Shown: piece by piece, positions 49,596-60,900 of the stretch
Numbering within the stretch: position 1 is the first letter of the stretch
How the letters are laid out: the number at the start of each line of letters is the position of its first letter
Position numbers and translations under genes: made by a program
DNA from: Armatimonadota bacterium
GTDB taxonomy: Bacteria; Armatimonadota; DTGP01; JAKQQT01
Direction of reading: 5' to 3'
Assembly (NCBI GenBank): GCA_036504095.1
Contig: DASXVS010000025.1
Location: 1-64,000 of the forward strand
DNA: 64,000 nucleotides
The notes under the pieces: generated by a model
The model's database searches: none
Seen by the model: only the letters and a program-made list of their open reading frames with translations
What the model was told of the DNA's origin: nothing

Positions 49596-52500
49596 CTACT
49601 TGTTCCGGAAATCCGGACTCAGAGTTGTATAGTAGACGTCGCTTGCGGAGCCCGCGTACATCAGACCTCCGAACGAGCTCTTGGGGTCATCGAATATCTG
49701 GTAGTAATACGGATCGACCGGTTTAGACTGGATGAGCGACGGCACACTGGTTGTATTCCCCGCGCTGCGGCTGGGCCTGGTGCTTTCCCAGAACAGCCAC
49801 ATGCTGTTATTGCCACGGACGTAATACAGCGGATCACCCGGCGGCACGTCGCTGAACGGGTCCTTGAACATCCAGGGCACGCTGTCATTGCCTTGCGCCT
49901 GGGTTGGAACGGCCCGCGGCTGGGTCCACGTCTCCATCGGAAGCCTGAAATCGCCGCCCGCGGTCCCGTACCTTACAGGAGCCGGGATGCCTTCCGGTAT
50001 CCACCCGATCGTGAAGCGCCCCACTTTGCTTCCGCCCATATAGACGTCCACAACATCTCCATCGTTCGCTCCGGTAAAGAAGAGACGTCCATTTTTCCGG
50101 TCGACCGTCACATAGAGATCGACCTGCGCTCCCGAAGTGTCCGTGAAGCTGATGACGGGCAGCTTGCCTTTGCTGTCCAATGGTATAGGCGCGACGCCGG
50201 TGTCGACGCCCAGCCGATACGTCTGGTAGAACAGCGAGCTCTGGCGCGTGGCGCCTTCGGGCGCCGCGCTGCGGCGCCACAAGACCCACATCCGGTCGCG
50301 ACGGATCACCAGCGGGTTCGTCGCCGTAATGGGCGCATTTGTCTCCGTCGGATCCGTCACCACCTCGTGCGTTTCGTCGATCCATATCTGCGGCATCGTG
50401 TCGGAGATGTCGTCGTCGGCGGTCACGCGCAGCGCATAGGGGTTCATCGCCACGAAGACGAAGTCCTGCACCAGGACGTTATTGGCATCGGAATGCGGCA
50501 CGGTCATCGGCGCAGGGTGCCCCACCGGGTCCGAGGTTGTGAAGCGGACGGTGCCGCCGCCGGCGTCGATAAACGCCGTCACATTCGGCAGGTTACCGCC
50601 CGCGGCCATATGGCCCGTGACTTCCACGATGCCACCCTGGTTGTTCCCGGGATTGCGCGACGTGAAGGTCGCAAACAACCGGTAGTCGTTGTCATTGCTC
50701 GGCTGGCCTTGAGGCGCCACGGGCTTCTGGAACCAGTAGACGACCGTTCCGAGCGGCCCACGGCCGAGCCAGTCCGCCCAGCGCGAGCGGAAGATGGGGC
50801 GCGGTTCGCCGGCCACGCGGATCAGCGGGTCCAGCGGCTTGTTGTCGATGCTCCTGGGGTCGGCGCCCTTTCGCGCGAATCCCATCGTGCCCCAACCGCC
50901 GACGGTGGCGGCCGAGCCATCCTCCGCGGATTTCATCGCCACGTAGCGCACCACGTATATGTCCGGGTTGCGCGCCGAGCGGTTGTAGCCCGTGAAGGCG
51001 ACTTCCAGGACGCCCTGCCGGTATTTCGCGTTGGACGAATCCAGGAGCACCTTGGGCATTTGATGGTAGTACACGCTGGGGTGTAGCGCGCTGCCGACGC
51101 CGGTCGGCAGCGCCAACTGCGTCGTTTTCCAGGTAGCGTCCTTGCTGATGGCGCCGGTATTGTCGGTCGCGATCGTGCTGACGTAGAGTTTCCAGGCGCC
51201 CGGGGCGCCGCCGAACCACGCGACACCGAGCCCGATCACGCGCTCGCCAGTCAGGTAGGCGGATCCCACCTCGGCGCCATTCTTCGTGAGGGTGCCGCCG
51301 GCGGTGATCAGGAAAGGCCGCGGCCCGTATTTCGGGGTGAACGGATCGAGCGAGCGCAGGCCATTCACCACGCCGACAGCCTGAATGGAGCCACCGGAAA
51401 TGCCCACGGTGGCGTTGGAACGATCCACCGCGATGGGCGCGTAGAAGATGGCGCTCCGCTGGTCGGCGCCGATGCCCGTCGTTCCGACCCAGAAGACGAC
51501 GCGCGGGAAATTCGTGCCGTGATACTCAGTCAGAGGCGCGGGCGACGTGTAATTGAGATCGGACGCCGATATCTCGCCCGGTTTCACGCCCAGCGCATCC
51601 GCCACGGTTGCGTTGTCAGGAAGCCACGGCTCCGCGCTCGGCGCACCGAACCATCGGGCGGGCGCGCCGAAATTCGGGAACAGGAAGAGCCCGCCGGTGT
51701 TGCCGCCCTGGTACTGCCAGCCCCACGGGTTCTGCGCCAGCACGCCGGTGAGGAACTGATTCACGTTGGCGCCGTAGTTGATGGGCGGATTGGTCGGATC
51801 CTGCCACGTCATCGCGCTGGCGAAGATATGGTACTTAGAGGCCGCTTCCGCCTTCGGAACGAACGGCGCAATCGGCTGGAAGCCGCTGCTCCCGACTTCC
51901 CCGACGCGGTTACTGGACCAGAAGGTGACAAGGTCGCCCGTCGAAGGATCGCGGAAGGCAGACGGTGTCGTATCCTGGGCCAGCGACTGCCACACTTTTC
52001 CGAGGCTGGCCAAGTCGTTCGGCGTGGCGAACGTTGCGGACATGGCGACGCCGGTGTCGGCGTTCGGCAGGAACGGGGCGAGGCGCGAGGTCTTGTCGGT
52101 AAGCCGGGCTTCGCCCACGTTGACGGTGACCACCGAGTCCGCGCTCACTCCGGACTCGCCGGGCGTTAGGACGCCGTCGCCGGAAGTGAACTTGCCCGCG
52201 GCAAACTGGATGTCCTCGAAGACAACAAACCGGCCGTTAGGCGTGGAATAGCGTCCCGGCGGCGTTCCCGGCGGGATGGCAACCGTGAGATACGGCAGCC
52301 CCGGAGGCGACGCCACGCCGGTCGCGTTGTGCTGGCGGCGGACATAGCCCGCGGCCCAGAGGTTGGGAGCGTCCGGCGCCGTCGAGGGAGACGCTGCAAA
52401 GACGTCCTTCACCTGGATGATACGGCCGTTTCCGTCGTCGCCGATGGCGCCCGGGGTCGGCTTGCGAACCGGCGTCCACAGCCGCGGATCGGACGGACCG

Positions 52501-55500
52501 CCCGCGCCGGATTTCGGCAGCGGATCGATTGTGGAGGCCAGGTTAAACCGCTTCAACTTGCCGGACCCAGGCCAGTTGCTGTGCTCGTCGGCGCCCAGGT
52601 ACGGGTTCTGGTCGATCTCTGGCGCTTCCAGATGGGCGGCCAGCGGATCGTACTTGTCGAGGCGCAGGCTCCAGAGGTTCACATTTCCCGTGTTGTAGAC
52701 CGCAAACGGCGCATAGTAGGAGCGCTCGCCGAACAGCAATCTGTCTTCGTCGCCCGGACTTGCGCCGGCGGTAACGGCCTGGTTGTCGTAGTAGTACTGG
52801 AACGGGATATAGCCGGCAGGGATGCTGGATTCCGGGCTGCGCGGCACGTCGATGGTGGTCGTCGCGACCTTCAACGATTCGTTCGGACGGACCTGCGCGC
52901 CGGACACGAACATACGATAGGCTTCGCCGGCGTCGGTGTCGGGCGAGCCGTTGCCATTCACGTCCGCGTATACCTTGGTCAGGTACTGCTGTTCCCGGGC
53001 AACGAAAGCGTTGGATGTGGGCAGCAGCGGGTTGTTGATACCGCCGGCGTAATACTGCTGCGCATTGGTGTGGCTCGGATCGGTGAACGCGCCATACAAC
53101 CCGGCCCCCAGGGACCGGCCGGCGGGGTTCCACGCCAGTAGAGCCGCCGCGGCCGCCGAGTTGTTCGTCGGATTGATGGTGTAGTAACCGGGGCCAACGC
53201 CCGAAACCTTGCTCTGATCGCCGGGATCGATGTTCGGCGGCGAGTAGTTGGCGGGCTGATATTTCGGGACGGCGACGCGCATCGAGAAGTTGGCGAACCC
53301 GTTCGGGAAAAGCGGGGCGTCATCGAGGGTGGCGTCGGACTCCGTGTCGCCGGCCATGGTCGGCTCCCGCAGCCAGGTTGTCTTGCCCGCGTCAATGTCC
53401 GGGTAGTCGAGGCTCTTGTTCTCCTCGCCCGTGACGAACGGGGGGGTCTCGGCGCCAATGTACACATGCGCGTTCGGATCCTGGGCGCTTGCTATCTGCG
53501 GCCCCCAATAGGACGGCAGGTTCGGATCGGTAGCCTGCGCATACAGCGGCTCCGGCGGCAACGTGCCCAGCGATGACGGAAGGCCGTTCGGGAGATTGCC
53601 TGTATTCACTAGCAGCGGCTTGTAAGCCGCCTTCGGGCCGCCGACCCAGCGAAGCCTGTTGCCCTGGACGCGGACGCGCAGGTAGATGTTGTCGCCGGAG
53701 CCGGCGAGCTTGGAGTTCGCCAGCGCGCGCAACTGCGGCAGGTGGCTCCGGTCAACGACCGTCACCAGGTTCTGCGGGATCGTATTCGTCCCGTGGTCTC
53801 CGATCACGGACGTCTCGATCGGGATGCGCTCGTTGCCGTTGCGGTCGACTTCCTTCTCCTGGTCCGTTGTAGGCGTCACGGGCGTCGTGGCGGTCGCCAG
53901 CAACGGCGCCGGTACGGTGGTGGCGTCACCGGGCGTGAAATGCCCCATCATATTGATCGGGTTGCCCAGGCGGAATTTGGTGAGCGAAGCAATCTTCACG
54001 CGTTGTGAAGCCTGTCTGCGCCGGACTTCCTTGCCATTGACCACGTCGACGAGATCGGGCGCCTGATAGAACGCCGTGACGGTGTAGCCCGATCCGCGCC
54101 AGCCCGGGGCCAGCAATTGCCCGTGCAGCGGGTTGACGTATTCGGATTGCGGCGCCATCGGATATCGCAGGCCGATCGGAACAGATTCGCCAAACGGGTT
54201 CAGGTAGAATATCTGCCGGGAGAATCCGGTGGTCCCCGAACTCTCCAGCGAGCCCTTCAGCGTCGCCGTGGTGCCCGGCCCCGTCAACTGGAAGGTTAGT
54301 GTGCCCCAGTCGGTTTTAGCCTTGGCGGCCTCGGTGTCGAGGCCCGGGCCCCATGCGACCACGCCTACCGGATCGCCCCATTCCAGGAGGGCGCCGTTGG
54401 CGGCCTGGAAGTTGGCGTTGGCCACCCCCACAGGCTGCGGCGTGGTGGGTCCCAATTTGGCGGCATTGCCCGGAGGTCCACCGGTGGGCGCGGCCGTGCC
54501 CTGAAACGCCTGAGGCGTGGTGAAGTTGTAGCCGAACCCGGCCTGGAAGATGTCAACGTAGAACTCGAGGTCGCCCGCCACGGACGCGCCGCCGCTGGGG
54601 CGGACGCGGTCGGGCGCCGGGCCGCGCTGGCCCCTGTTGCGGTAGCCAGTGCGTCCGCCGCCGCCGACGTTCCCGAAGTCAAAATCAGGCAGTTGGTTCG
54701 CCCACGCATATAGAAGCCCGTTGTCGCCGCCCGCATACACATAACCGGCGTGGATGACCGGGGTGGAGACGACCGGCTGCTGGACCGGCTGAAGGCTCGT
54801 GACCGGCGGATCGACGCTCGTGTCGGTGGTCGGTACGTCCGAATCGACTTCCCAGCCCCAAGACAATTCACCGCCCGTTGTCGCCGGCGTCATGAGTTTG
54901 TTGTGGACGTCGGTCACCGGCTGGGTGCGCGCGGATGTGGTATCGAGGGCGAGCACACCGGTTGTGACACCGATAAAGACGTAACTGCGCCCGGCCGCCG
55001 CCGGATAGCTTGACGTGAGCATAAGGGGCGAACTGACCACGGGCGACGAGTAAAGCCCCGCCGTTCCCGCGACATTGCCGGGAAGCGAATACGGAAGACG
55101 CCAGTACAGGCGGTCCACGCTGGCTTTGGCATCGTCGGCCGGCCCGGCCCGCAGGGGGTAGACCCGTCCGTTGTTGTCGATCGCGAAAAGGATGCTCTGA
55201 TCCTTTAGCGGGCTTCCCTCTCCAGACCCGGCGCTGACCGCTTCGTTGACCTCGCTGAATATCTGTTGGCCGGTGGCGTACGCGGGTGTGACGTTGAACG
55301 CGGACGGGCGGATGGTGTAGTCGGTGGCGGGTGTTTTGTCGAAATCCGTGTTGACATCGCGCGTCACGTCATTCCAGCGGTCAAAGGTCCACTTGACGGT
55401 TCCGTTCAAAGGATTGACGCAGAAGATGGTGCCGCCGCTGAGGCCGGCTTCAGCGCCGATCGTGGCGTCGTTCTGGTTCGTGGGCGAGGTCACAAAGATC

Positions 55501-57788
55501 GCGTCTATCTGGGGAATGACGTGGCCGGACGACGGTTCAATGTAGGGGCTTCCGGCGATTGGCCGGGCGACCACCGTCGCCAGCAGCGGCTTGGACTGCG
55601 CGGGGACGAGGCGGCCGCTCTGGGAGTTCACCTTCGTGTCCGGCAGAATCACCGTGCCGGATGTGGTAACCTTCTCAAAAGGGTAAGCCACGAAGCCGAA
55701 ATGGTCCAGCCGGTATCGCGTGCCGTTGGTGGACGTTGTGCCGATGGTTCCGCCCTGGACGGAATCGGTGACGTCCCAGCCCGCGCTTGTGCCGTCGCGG
55801 ATCGGCGAACCGTCCGCCGCGTCTAGCGCGTACACCTTGCCGTCATCGCAGCCGAAGAACAGAGCGAGGCGGCCGGTCGCATCAGCCGCACCGGGCCGCA
55901 GCTGGCTCTTGGCGGTCGGCAGGAACCCAAGTGTGGGCGACGTGTTGATCGGGTTGCCCGCGACGCTGTCGTAAGTGATGTAAGTGGGATTCTTCGCGTC
56001 GCCCGTGCGCAGAATGCCCTGCCCCAGCGGCGTCGTCTTGAACTCCCATTCCTCCAAGCCGGTCGCGGCGTCGATGCAGAACATGCGGCCCATCGCGGAG
56101 CCTACGAACACCACGACGCGTGTCTGCCCCGGGTGGCTGAACGCCGTGGAGGGAAGGGCGATTTCGGCGGAAACCGGGCTCGAGATAATGGCGCCGGAAA
56201 CGATTGGAGCATAGGGAGCGAGCAGCGGGCCGTCCGATTTCGCATTAACGGTATCGCCGCTCAGCGTCGGGATATATTCGCCGGGCGGTGTAGTAATGAC
56301 CGCCACCTGGGAGCGTGTGCTGCCGTTAAGCGTCGAGTAGACCGGAACGCGGGCGGCGGCGTGGAACGCCCATACCAAGCGGCCCATATACGTGCTGGTG
56401 AGCGAGCCGCCTCCTGTGGCGGGAACGCGGCGGGCGCCTCGCGGATCGGCGTCGAAAGCATACAGGTATCCGTCATCGGACCCAACGATGTACAACTGCT
56501 CGGTCGCGAGGCCCGCTTCCTTGACGATCTTCAGCGGGTCGCGACGGTCGTCCCGGACGTGCTGGAGGTTCGTGTCGTAGTTGTAATACGCGGAGATGTA
56601 GGAAACGGGGACCTGGAGCCGAACGAAGGCGCCCGTGGAATTGATGGGCCCCATGCCGTTCGCCTGCCGGAATCTGTTGTCCAGCGGGCCGGAGAACACG
56701 TCGCCCTTCGTCTTGCCGGCGTTTTCAACCAGCCCGAACGCCTTGCCGGTGATGCTGAGGTTGTACAGGCGGTCCGTGACGCGCTCCGGGATATCCGCGC
56801 GGTTCGGGCCAACGGGGCCGGCGCCGCTGTCGATGCCGGGGCCGGTACCTTTGATATCGGTCGTATTGGCGACGGCGGGCATCATCCACTGGGTGGCCAC
56901 GGCCTCGCGGCCGGGCTTCTCAATCGTCGCATCCTCCGTGCTGTACGGCGAGGTGCTGCTGCGTGATTCCTCAGGAGAGTAGTCGAACGCGCGCATCGCG
57001 GTATCCGACGCGTTGATGAAGAAGCGGTGCTGCGCGAGCGACGGAGACCCGGCAAAGGTGCCCTGTGAAGAGGTGCTGGCATTCCCGATCTCGTCCTGCG
57101 GGACCAGGTAATACGGAAGGTTTCGGACGCCATACCACCAGAACGGCTTGAAGTTGCGGGAGAAATTGGTGAACTCGGCGAGTTCGGTCGTGCCCGCGAA
57201 GCCTTCAAGTGAGAACACGCAACCGGTGTTCTGCATGTTCAAATAGTTGTACGGGTCGGAATTGGCATCGTAGACCTCCGTTCCGGAGGCGTCCGTGGAA
57301 AAGTCTCCCACACGCGTGCCGGGCAGGTTGTTGCGCACATCGCGGCGGACCATTGTGGTGGATCCGAACATGACGGTCATCGCCAATTCGGGGGTGATAT
57401 CGTCACCGCCCACCATGACGCCGGCCACTGTGGCGGACGAACGGATCTGGCCCAGGGTGTAGCCAAGGGGGTAGGCGTTGCCGGGGTCGTCGAAACCCGC
57501 ACCCTCAACGTCCAGCGGGTAGAACCAGGTCAGGTCCGGATTCGGGAGCCAGCCGGCGGTGCCCCTGCTGTCCGTGTATTTGACCTTGAAGGCGGGCATC
57601 TGGTTGGATTTCAGGCCCTGGCCCGTCGGGTCGTCCGGATCAAAGCCGAGACTGGTGCGCAATTCGTTTTGCCGGTATGTGCGCCATTGGCCCTTGACCA
57701 GATTCTGGGTTTCCGCGGCGAAGGCCCCACCGGCAATGGCCAGCGCGAGCCCCGCAACCGTGACCGACGATCTTCGCAGCAACTTCAT
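49596..57788 (-). CDS. Giant secreted PQQ-type beta-propeller protein
   Basis: 2730 aa from ATG 57788 (GGGGGATGGG upstream), with a signal peptide (MKLLRRSSVTVAGLALAIAGG then AFAAE). Residues about 470-1010 hold about seven PQQ-like blades: VGSDDGYLYAFDADP, VVFVGSAMGRMFCIDAATG, FFGCDDGKVYALDAADG, GTIFCVNPLNGTVKWTF, LFAIDNNGRVYPL, YVFIGVTTGVLALD, YVYAGGDNGLLYAWA. A Ca2+-loop-like DVNGNGSPDTDAGE lies near 1606. The long C-terminal half is beta-rich with no family I recognise and ends YTTLSPDFRNK. It lies between the 1526-aa protein and pilM. By analogy with PilY1, which also pairs a propeller with Ca2+ loops, it could be a pilus-tip or surface adhesin; this is inference. Confidence 0.85.
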   Translation of the reverse strand: MKLLRRSSVTVAGLALAIAGGAFAAETQNLVKGQWRTYRQNELRTSLGFDPDDPTGQGLKSNQMPAFKVKYTDSRGTAGWLPNPDLTWFYPLDVEGAGFDDPGNAYPLGYTLGQIRSSATVAGVMVGGDDITPELAMTVMFGSTTMVRRDVRNNLPGTRVGDFSTDASGTEVYDANSDPYNYLNMQNTGCVFSLEGFAGTTELAEFTNFSRNFKPFWWYGVRNLPYYLVPQDEIGNASTSSQGTFAGSPSLAQHRFFINASDTAMRAFDYSPEESRSSTSPYSTEDATIEKPGREAVATQWMMPAVANTTDIKGTGPGIDSGAGPVGPNRADIPERVTDRLYNLSITGKAFGLVENAGKTKGDVFSGPLDNRFRQANGMGPINSTGAFVRLQVPVSYISAYYNYDTNLQHVRDDRRDPLKIVKEAGLATEQLYIVGSDDGYLYAFDADPRGARRVPATGGGSLTSTYMGRLVWAFHAAARVPVYSTLNGSTRSQVAVITTPPGEYIPTLSGDTVNAKSDGPLLAPYAPIVSGAIISSPVSAEIALPSTAFSHPGQTRVVVFVGSAMGRMFCIDAATGLEEWEFKTTPLGQGILRTGDAKNPTYITYDSVAGNPINTSPTLGFLPTAKSQLRPGAADATGRLALFFGCDDGKVYALDAADGSPIRDGTSAGWDVTDSVQGGTIGTTSTNGTRYRLDHFGFVAYPFEKVTTSGTVILPDTKVNSQSGRLVPAQSKPLLATVVARPIAGSPYIEPSSGHVIPQIDAIFVTSPTNQNDATIGAEAGLSGGTIFCVNPLNGTVKWTFDRWNDVTRDVNTDFDKTPATDYTIRPSAFNVTPAYATGQQIFSEVNEAVSAGSGEGSPLKDQSILFAIDNNGRVYPLRAGPADDAKASVDRLYWRLPYSLPGNVAGTAGLYSSPVVSSPLMLTSSYPAAAGRSYVFIGVTTGVLALDTTSARTQPVTDVHNKLMTPATTGGELSWGWEVDSDVPTTDTSVDPPVTSLQPVQQPVVSTPVIHAGYVYAGGDNGLLYAWANQLPDFDFGNVGGGGRTGYRNRGQRGPAPDRVRPSGGASVAGDLEFYVDIFQAGFGYNFTTPQAFQGTAAPTGGPPGNAAKLGPTTPQPVGVANANFQAANGALLEWGDPVGVVAWGPGLDTEAAKAKTDWGTLTFQLTGPGTTATLKGSLESSGTTGFSRQIFYLNPFGESVPIGLRYPMAPQSEYVNPLHGQLLAPGWRGSGYTVTAFYQAPDLVDVVNGKEVRRRQASQRVKIASLTKFRLGNPINMMGHFTPGDATTVPAPLLATATTPVTPTTDQEKEVDRNGNERIPIETSVIGDHGTNTIPQNLVTVVDRSHLPQLRALANSKLAGSGDNIYLRVRVQGNRLRWVGGPKAAYKPLLVNTGNLPNGLPSSLGTLPPEPLYAQATDPNLPSYWGPQIASAQDPNAHVYIGAETPPFVTGEENKSLDYPDIDAGKTTWLREPTMAGDTESDATLDDAPLFPNGFANFSMRVAVPKYQPANYSPPNIDPGDQSKVSGVGPGYYTINPTNNSAAAAALLAWNPAGRSLGAGLYGAFTDPSHTNAQQYYAGGINNPLLPTSNAFVAREQQYLTKVYADVNGNGSPDTDAGEAYRMFVSGAQVRPNESLKVATTTIDVPRSPESSIPAGYIPFQYYYDNQAVTAGASPGDEDRLLFGERSYYAPFAVYNTGNVNLWSLRLDKYDPLAAHLEAPEIDQNPYLGADEHSNWPGSGKLKRFNLASTIDPLPKSGAGGPSDPRLWTPVRKPTPGAIGDDGNGRIIQVKDVFAASPSTAPDAPNLWAAGYVRRQHNATGVASPPGLPYLTVAIPPGTPPGRYSTPNGRFVVFEDIQFAAGKFTSGDGVLTPGESGVSADSVVTVNVGEARLTDKTSRLAPFLPNADTGVAMSATFATPNDLASLGKVWQSLAQDTTPSAFRDPSTGDLVTFWSSNRVGEVGSSGFQPIAPFVPKAEAASKYHIFASAMTWQDPTNPPINYGANVNQFLTGVLAQNPWGWQYQGGNTGGLFLFPNFGAPARWFGAPSAEPWLPDNATVADALGVKPGEISASDLNYTSPAPLTEYHGTNFPRVVFWVGTTGIGADQRSAIFYAPIAVDRSNATVGISGGSIQAVGVVNGLRSLDPFTPKYGPRPFLITAGGTLTKNGAEVGSAYLTGERVIGLGVAWFGGAPGAWKLYVSTIATDNTGAISKDATWKTTQLALPTGVGSALHPSVYYHQMPKVLLDSSNAKYRQGVLEVAFTGYNRSARNPDIYVVRYVAMKSAEDGSAATVGGWGTMGFARKGADPRSIDNKPLDPLIRVAGEPRPIFRSRWADWLGRGPLGTVVYWFQKPVAPQGQPSNDNDYRLFATFTSRNPGNNQGGIVEVTGHMAAGGNLPNVTAFIDAGGGTVRFTTSDPVGHPAPMTVPHSDANNVLVQDFVFVAMNPYALRVTADDDISDTMPQIWIDETHEVVTDPTETNAPITATNPLVIRRDRMWVLWRRSAAPEGATRQSSLFYQTYRLGVDTGVAPIPLDSKGKLPVISFTDTSGAQVDLYVTVDRKNGRLFFTGANDGDVVDVYMGGSKVGRFTIGWIPEGIPAPVRYGTAGGDFRLPMETWTQPRAVPTQAQGNDSVPWMFKDPFSDVPPGDPLYYVRGNNSMWLFWESTRPSRSAGNTTSVPSLIQSKPVDPYYYQIFDDPKSSFGGLMYAGSASDVYYTTLSPDFRNK

Positions 57789-57977
57789 TTCCCATCCCCC
57801 GGCGCGCGCCGGTAATATCGTGTGTAACACAAGCAGTACGCGCCCAATTGATTGGACCGAAGCCCATACCGGGCGGTTCCAGGCCGTGGGGCCGGGTTCA
57901 ATACCAAAACAGCGTTTCAGCCCGTGCCGGACGGGCACGGAATTGCCAGCGCCACTCTCGGCTCGCGATGGCTCCGT
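57789..57977. other. Gap between the two giant genes
   Basis: No gene is seen. A hairpin CCGTGCC-GGACG-GGCACGG lies at about 57922-57941 without a T-run on the minus strand. The region otherwise holds only the ribosome site of the 2730-aa protein. Confidence 0.4.
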
Positions 57978-60900
57978 CTAGAACAGACGGTCCGCGTAGA
58001 CGGGACGGTTCAAAGCGCCCGTTCCCTCGATGCTGGGCGCCGTCTGAGACAGGATGCTCTGTAGGTCGCCGGCCAGCGCGGCCTTAGGTGAGTATTCGAA
58101 CACGCGGCCGGTTTTCTGATTCACCATCAGCACATTGCCATTTTGCAGACGCTTGGCCATGGACGTTCCGGTGGTGTGCCCCCCGCTACCCATCAGGCCG
58201 TTCGTGATAGTGCCCAACGGTATATTGGCGACGATCGGCCCATTGGGGAACGTCGTGAGGATGGTCGCCAGGCCCGCCGGATCAGCGGGGCGCTTCGTAA
58301 GGTCGAAGATGTTGTTCCCGTCGGTCATTGTCACGCGCCAGTCAAAGGCGCCGTCGCCGGTTACGTAGCGGTTGAAATACACGGGTCGCGCCAGCGGGAA
58401 GCCCTTGGTCGGGTCGCTGTCGTAGTGCGCCTTGCTGAGGAAGTAGACGACCTTCCCAGCCGCGCTCTTCGCCCCGCCGCCATAGGTTTCCGATTTGCCA
58501 CCCAACAAGACCAGGCTGCCGCCGGCCGTGGCCGGAAGTCCCGTTACGGCGCCGGACAGGGCCGAGTCATCGGATTGCACTTCCGCGCTGTTCACGGCAT
58601 AGTTGATGACGCTGGCGATGGTGCGGCCATAATCCAGGCTGCCGTTGTTGGGATCATTTGGCTTATAGTACGCTTCGCGTTGAGCCTGGAAGAACTGATA
58701 GCCCTTCCCCGCCGGCCCCCTGCCCGCCCATACAAGCACATTGTTCGCCTGATCCGCGTCGTCCGGCGAGAACCGCGAAACGATTTCCAGGATGCGGTTG
58801 TTGCCGAAGTCCGTTATCAGGGTGTGCTGGGCCCGCGCGCCCACATTATCGTTCGCATCCCACTCGTAGGTTTCCCATCGCTGGGCGGACGTGGGGCTGC
58901 TGAGCGCACGGCTCTCATTGGCGCCAAGGAGGCCATACGGATCCGCAAACTCGGTGCACTGCCACACGATGTTTCCGGTGCGGTCCACCTCAACCACCCG
59001 GTTGTTGCCTGTGTCGCAGACAAGCGTGTTGGTGGAGTTGATCCGCACGGCCATCGTCGGCTGGTTGAGGGCCTTCGATACCGGGGGATCCAGCCGACCT
59101 TCAGCCCAGGGCGGGTGCTGCGCCCCGACGCCGGGCGATCCGAACTCGCGGTTCTGCACCGTGCTGTCGAGGCTCCAGATGATCTCGCTGCCTGTGGGGG
59201 AAAACTCGACGAGTCCTCCGACCGGCGCGTACGTGGATGCCACCTCGATAATGCGCGTGGAGTCGGTGATGAGTGTGCGCGGCGAATAGAACGAATAGAG
59301 GCCAACCGGTGCGTTCTCAATCAGGGTCCCGTTCGCGACGATCGGTGTTGAGCGGAGCGGCGCGCGCGGATCTACCGATGGATTCGGATACGTCGAGATG
59401 GAGAAACCGGCCGAAGCCGCGAGGCTCGGGTACGTGGCGCGGAGCATTTTGCGGGTGGTCAGCCGCCGCACGACGTCCAGGCTCGTGGGCAGAGGAACCG
59501 TCCAGATGTCTCCGCTGTCCGAACCGACGTAGATGCTGCCGCCGGCAACCGTCACGCCCGTTCGCACGCCCCCGCCGGCGCCCACCGGGACAGCCGCGGA
59601 AAACGCGAGCAGGTTTGTCGGATCCGAACCTTCGCCCCGTTCCGACTTGTAGTACACGGTGGGCGTTTCGCTCTGGACCGCCACGGCCTTCCCCGTGGTC
59701 ACGTCGAGCGCCTGATAATTGACCTGCATATCGCCCGGCCGGCTGAAATCGATAGCGCCGCTGCCCGACCCGCTGCTGAGCGTGCGGAAGGTGATCAAGC
59801 CGCGAAGCACGTTTCCGATGTTGGTGTTGTCCACATCGAAGAGCCCGTAGCCCACCTGCTGGAGGTCGCCGGTGCAGAGGTTTCGCTGAAGGATGCTGAC
59901 GGAGCCCTTCTGCGACGGGTCAATTGGCGAGTTCAGCAACAAACCGAACTTGGTGTTCTGAACATAGAAGCCATCCACGCCACCGGTAGAAGTGACCGGA
60001 TCCCGCCAATGCCCGTTCGCAACGTAGAGGATGCCGCGATCGACTGCCGGCGTGCCCAGAACCACAGGCTGCGGCGTTGGCGGAGCTGAGGCGCAGCCTC
60101 CGCTCACGTACGATGCGGAACCGACAGAGTAGACGAAGGTGAGCTGCGGCGAGTTCAACGGCGGCTGATAGTTCGGGTTGCCGGTGACCGTGAATCCCAG
60201 GTTCTGCTGGCGCATTTCCACGCCCATGACGATAGGCGCCTGGTTAGCGCCTTGCCCGACATCGGAGGCCACCCAGTACATACCGCCGGCGGACGACACA
60301 ACGGGGGTCGTCAGGATCTCCATGAACTTATTGATGTCGCCGACCACGTACGACCACGCGTCATAAGTCCACCGGGGATTGTAGCCCGCGAACGGCGCCA
60401 CGGGAGCCTGGGGCGCAAAATCGTAGTCAGCGCGAAGGTCGTTTTCGAGCCCCACAGGCACCGGGGCATCGATGTACATGCGGTTGCGGTTGTTGGCCGT
60501 ATCCACCGCCATTGTGCCGATGACCGGTACGCCCGAGCTCCCAACCCACACAGTCACATTCACAGCGGGTATGGAATTGTCCCGCGAAAAGCGCGTCCAG
60601 AATTTGCGGTTATTGGAGTCGCCGTTGTAAAGCAGCTTCTCGCCGCGCACGCCGATTGGGAAAGCGGTGACGCGCGACGCCTGCGCGGGGCCGTAGCCGG
60701 AGCTCGCTTTGATGGACAGCGAGGGAACGAGGAGCATAATGTCCGTGGCGCCGCTGTAGCCCTTGTCCGGTATCGCCGCGACGGTGGGTGTGGCGCTTGG
60801 GATGCCGAGGCGCGTGACGCGGACGCCTGCCGCTGTGCCCGCCGTGATATCAGGGTATTGCCAGCGCGTCTGCAGTGTGACCGGATCGATCTCCGCCAGC

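Noticed and set aside
49467-51086. Plus-strand frame of 539 codons at the end of the giant gene
   Set aside because: Antisense shadow; very high Arg and His, no start signal.
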